From NCBI GenBank assembly GCA_963972105.1, contig CAXAVH010000114.1, positions 1-7,908 on the forward strand: DNA of 7,908 nt. The letters are read 5' to 3'. Positions 6,492 to 7,908 of this stretch are shown piece after piece. The notes beneath the pieces are model-generated. The model made no database searches. It worked only from the letters and a program-made list of their open reading frames with translations, and was not told the DNA's origin. Every line of letters begins with the position of its first letter. The first letter of the stretch is position 1. Source of the stretch: NZQO01 sp002693605. Lineage in GTDB: Bacteria; Bacteroidota; Bacteroidia; Flavobacteriales; Flavobacteriaceae. The translations under genes were made by a program, and so were the position numbers.

Positions 6492-6683
6492 ATGGAAATC
6501 CCAACAATTGTAGGAGCAGGTTTAATTGTAATCGGAGCAGGTCTTGGTATCGGAATGATCGGTGGACGCGCTATGGAAGCGATTGCTCGCCAGCCTGAAG
6601 CCTCAGGAAAAATTCAAACAGCAATGCTTATTGCAGCGGCGCTTATTGAAGGTATTGGATTTGCTGCCCTTTTCGCAGCGTAA
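6492..6683 (+). CDS. atpE: F-type ATP synthase subunit c (proteolipid ring)
   Basis: 63 residues, two membrane helices, shorter than the 79 of E. coli mainly at the ends. Helix 1 carries the full packing motif G15-x-G17-x-G19-x-G21. The polar loop is ARQPE (32-36), which contacts the central stalk. The proton-carrying carboxylate is E53 in helix 2 (ALIEGIGFAALF). The residue after it is Gly, not Ser or Thr, and helix 1 has no Gln, so the known Na+-binding signature is absent and H+ coupling is expected. Multiple copies form the ring turned by proton flow. Codon use is unlike the neighbours: all 11 Gly codons are GGA or GGT and only 2 of 14 Ala codons are GCC, in line with very high expression. 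The leader is AT-rich and a strong hairpin begins 7 bases after the stop. Confidence 0.96.
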   Translation: MEIPTIVGAGLIVIGAGLGIGMIGGRAMEAIARQPEASGKIQTAMLIAAALIEGIGFAALFAA

Positions 6684-6690
6684 CTAAATC

Positions 6691-6727
6691 GTACAGCGGC
6701 TGCAACGGTTGGTTGCAGCGGCTGTAC
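6691..6727 (+). other. Strong intercistronic hairpin between atpE and atpF
   Basis: GTACAGCGGCTGCAAC (6691-6706) pairs with GTTGCAGCGGCTGTAC (6712-6727) over 16 positions with one G-G mismatch (6698/6720) and the five-base loop GGTTG. Both arms contain the direct repeat CAGCGGCTG. The sequence after the stem (TATTAAAAATTAAAG) is A-rich, without the T tract of an intrinsic terminator. It probably ends up inside the operon mRNA. Likely roles are protecting the 3' end of the atpB-atpE part from exonucleases, acting as a processing site, or partly reducing read-through, any of which would favour subunit c over the genes downstream. Confidence 0.75.
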
Positions 6728-6761
6728 TATTAAAAATTAAAGTATTCTGAAATCTTAGACA

Positions 6762-7262
6762 ATGGAAAAATTAATAGATCAGTTTTCGTTCGGCTTGTTT
6801 TTCTGGCAGATCCTAATCTTTGTAGGATTGGTGTTGTTGCTCCGCAAGTTTGCCTGGAAACCCATCTTGGGTGCGGTAAACGAGCGCGAGGAAGGAATTA
6901 AAACCGCCCTAGCCTCGGCCGAGGACGCGCGCCGCGAAATGGAGAACCTTCAGGCAAGCAATGAGAAATTGCTGCAGGAAGCCCGCAACGAGCGTGAGGT
7001 AATGATGAAGGAGGCCCGCGAGATCAAGGCCAAGATGATTGCCGATGCCAAGGAAGAAGCCCAGAACGAGGCAAATAAAATGATTGGCCAAGCGCAAGCG
7101 GCCATCGAGAGTGAGAAAAAAGCCGCTATGGCCGAACTGAAGAACCACGTGGCCGAGCTATCTGTTCAGATAGCCGAAAAGGTCGTAAAGAAGGAACTTT
7201 CCAGCAAGGACCAGCAATTAGAATTGGTCGACACTATGTTGGCCGATGCAAAATTGAACTAA
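6762..7262 (+). CDS. atpF: F-type ATP synthase subunit b (peripheral stalk)
   Basis: 166 residues, close to the usual bacterial length. One membrane helix lies at about 10-27 (FGLFFWQILIFVGLVLLL), followed by the basic hinge RKFAWKP (28-34). A long charged helix (about 40-140) then follows, rich in Ala, Glu, Lys and Arg and suited to the parallel coiled coil of two b subunits. The segment NEREEGI (40-46) matches the conserved start of that helix. The C-terminal part (about 143-166) should contact the delta subunit. There is no sign of a second b-type gene (b') in the window, so a b homodimer is expected. The ATG is 34 bases downstream of the intercistronic hairpin, and the stop is 4 bases from atpH, suggesting coupled translation. 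Confidence 0.95.
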   Translation: MEKLIDQFSFGLFFWQILIFVGLVLLLRKFAWKPILGAVNEREEGIKTALASAEDARREMENLQASNEKLLQEARNEREVMMKEAREIKAKMIADAKEEAQNEANKMIGQAQAAIESEKKAAMAELKNHVAELSVQIAEKVVKKELSSKDQQLELVDTMLADAKLN

Positions 7263-7266
7263 ACCT

Positions 7267-7803
7267 ATGAGCAACAGAGCAGCCATTCGATATGCAAAAG
7301 CAGTCTTGCAACAGGCCAACGAGAACAACTCGCAAAGCCTATTGTTCGGCGATATGCAGTCGGTGCACCAGACCATAGCGAACAGCCGCGACTTGCGCGC
7401 TGTATTGGCTAGCCCCGTCATCAAGCCGGCAGATAAGCAAAAGGCATTGCTTGGCGTTTTTTCGTCGCAAAATGAACTTACCAAGACCTTAATTAGGGTA
7501 TTGGTCAAAAACCAACGTATCGGGCTATTGGATCAGGTAGCCACGAGCTATGTGAATCTTTACAACGAGGCCCAAGGAGTTAAGGTGGCGAAAGTCACCA
7601 CCGCCGTGGCGCTCACACCCGAGTTGGAAAGCAAAATATTGGCAAAGGTTACCGATATGACCGGCAGCACCAACGTTACTATCGAAAATACTATCGACGA
7701 GTCGATCATTGGCGGATTTATCCTGCGCGTGGGCGACTTACAGTACAATGCGAGTATTGCAGATAAATTGAACAGACTAAAAAGAGAATTTACATTAAAT
7801 TAG
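7267..7803 (+). CDS. atpH: F-type ATP synthase subunit delta (OSCP)
   Basis: 178 residues, normal for the family. The N-terminal domain opens with SNRAAIRYAKAVLQ, matching the conserved R-Y-A-x-A-L helix that binds the alpha subunit N-termini at the top of F1. The C-terminal domain ends with GGFILRVGDLQYNASIADKL (149 onward), the standard G-G-x-x-x-R-x-G-D motif followed by the segment that meets subunit b. Asn161 replaces the Asp usual before A/G-S; this looks tolerable. The protein joins the b-stalk to the catalytic head. It starts 4 bases after atpF and ends with TAG directly against the hairpin at 7804. Confidence 0.95.
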   Translation: MSNRAAIRYAKAVLQQANENNSQSLLFGDMQSVHQTIANSRDLRAVLASPVIKPADKQKALLGVFSSQNELTKTLIRVLVKNQRIGLLDQVATSYVNLYNEAQGVKVAKVTTAVALTPELESKILAKVTDMTGSTNVTIENTIDESIIGGFILRVGDLQYNASIADKLNRLKREFTLN

Positions 7804-7838
7804 GGTTTATCCCGGGGTCTGGCCCCAGTGGGTAAATC
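7804..7838 (+). other. Compound intercistronic hairpin between atpH and atpA
   Basis: The structure begins at the first base after the atpH stop. Outer stem: GGTTTA (7804-7809) with TAAATC (7833-7838), including one G-T pair. A single bulged T (7810) follows, then CCC (7811-7813) with GGG (7830-7832). Inner stem: GGGG (7814-7817) with CCCC (7823-7826), loop TCTGG, and three unpaired bases AGT on the 3' side. No T tract follows; the next 16 bases are A-rich and lead into the atpA start. It looks like an mRNA element and not a terminator. Its position suggests a role in setting atpA expression or in mRNA processing. Confidence 0.65.
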
Positions 7839-7854
7839 TCAAATCGTAATAAAA

Positions 7855-7908
7855 ATGGCAGAAGTAAAACCAGCTGAAGTTTCAGCAATTTTAAAGGAAC
7901 AACTTTCA
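7855..7908 (+). CDS. atpA: F-type ATP synthase subunit alpha, N-terminal 18 residues (3' end outside window)
   Basis: The open frame from the ATG at 7855 reads MAEVKPAEVSAILKEQLS to the end of the window. This is the typical Bacteroidota AtpA N-terminus, the helix that binds the delta subunit. Position directly after atpH is the standard order. The A-rich leader AATAAAA before the ATG fits efficient initiation without a Shine-Dalgarno sequence. Only about 18 of some 520 expected residues are visible, so the nucleotide-binding domain cannot be checked here. Confidence 0.9.
   Translation, partial: MAEVKPAEVSAILKEQLS

Noticed and set aside
6492..6683. Na+-coupled ATP synthase
   Set aside because: The residue after E53 is Gly and helix 1 has no Gln, so the Na+ ligand set known from Na+-dependent c subunits is missing.
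6691..6727. Intrinsic terminator after atpE
   Set aside because: The stem is strong but no T tract follows on either strand, and atpF onward must be expressed with the rest of the operon.
6909..7148. Antisense frame over atpF
   Set aside because: The hydrophobic product is the expected complement of a Glu/Lys/Ala-rich coiled-coil gene, so it is compositional.
1..7908. Mobile element, defence system or CRISPR array
   Set aside because: No transposase, integrase, long terminal repeats, spaced direct repeats or unexplained coding stretch was found; nearly all sequence is accounted for by conserved genes.

Overview
The window looks like a conserved chromosomal segment of a marine-type Flavobacteriaceae member (phylum Bacteroidota). 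The reasons are a SprE/PorW-type lipoprotein of the type IX secretion and gliding apparatus, an ATP synthase subunit a with a signal peptide and a large periplasmic extension, a -7 box of the form TAnnTTTG, and starts without obvious Shine-Dalgarno sequences. By eye the genes are close to balanced in GC, which is on the high side for the family. I see no mobile element, CRISPR array, tRNA or rRNA.

Layout. Positions 1-366 hold the C-terminal end of a family 9 glycosyltransferase. A two-domain ferredoxin reductase with a C-terminal 2Fe-2S domain (374-1423, minus) meets it tail to tail, 7 bases apart. A divergent intergenic region (1424-1618) separates the reductase from a plus-strand block: sprE/porW-like lipoprotein (1619-4180), bactofilin (4186-4662), AtpZ-like protein (4665-4883) and a four-helix membrane protein resembling ATP synthase subunit I (4888-5274). 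These four are only 2 to 5 bases apart and are probably co-transcribed. After a 103-base AT-rich gap with a good flavobacterial promoter comes the ATP synthase operon: atpB (5378-6460), atpE (6492-6683), atpF (6762-7262), atpH (7267-7803) and the first 18 codons of atpA (7855 onward).

How the genes fit together. AtpZ and the four-helix protein are probable assembly or accessory factors for the Fo part of the synthase made by the genes behind them. SprE/PorW serves protein secretion and gliding, which in this phylum are powered by proton motive force. Bactofilin is a cytoskeletal polymer. The linkage of secretion, cytoskeleton and proton-energy genes may be functional or only a conserved order.

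The most noteworthy signals are not new genes but RNA-level structures: a near-perfect 16-bp hairpin between atpE and atpF and a second compound hairpin between atpH and atpA, neither followed by a T tract. Also notable are a closely matching promoter core in front of both sprE and atpB, a leader hairpin plus TTG start at sprE, and strongly shifted Gly/Ala codon choice in atpE. I found no convincing evidence of a wholly undescribed system here.
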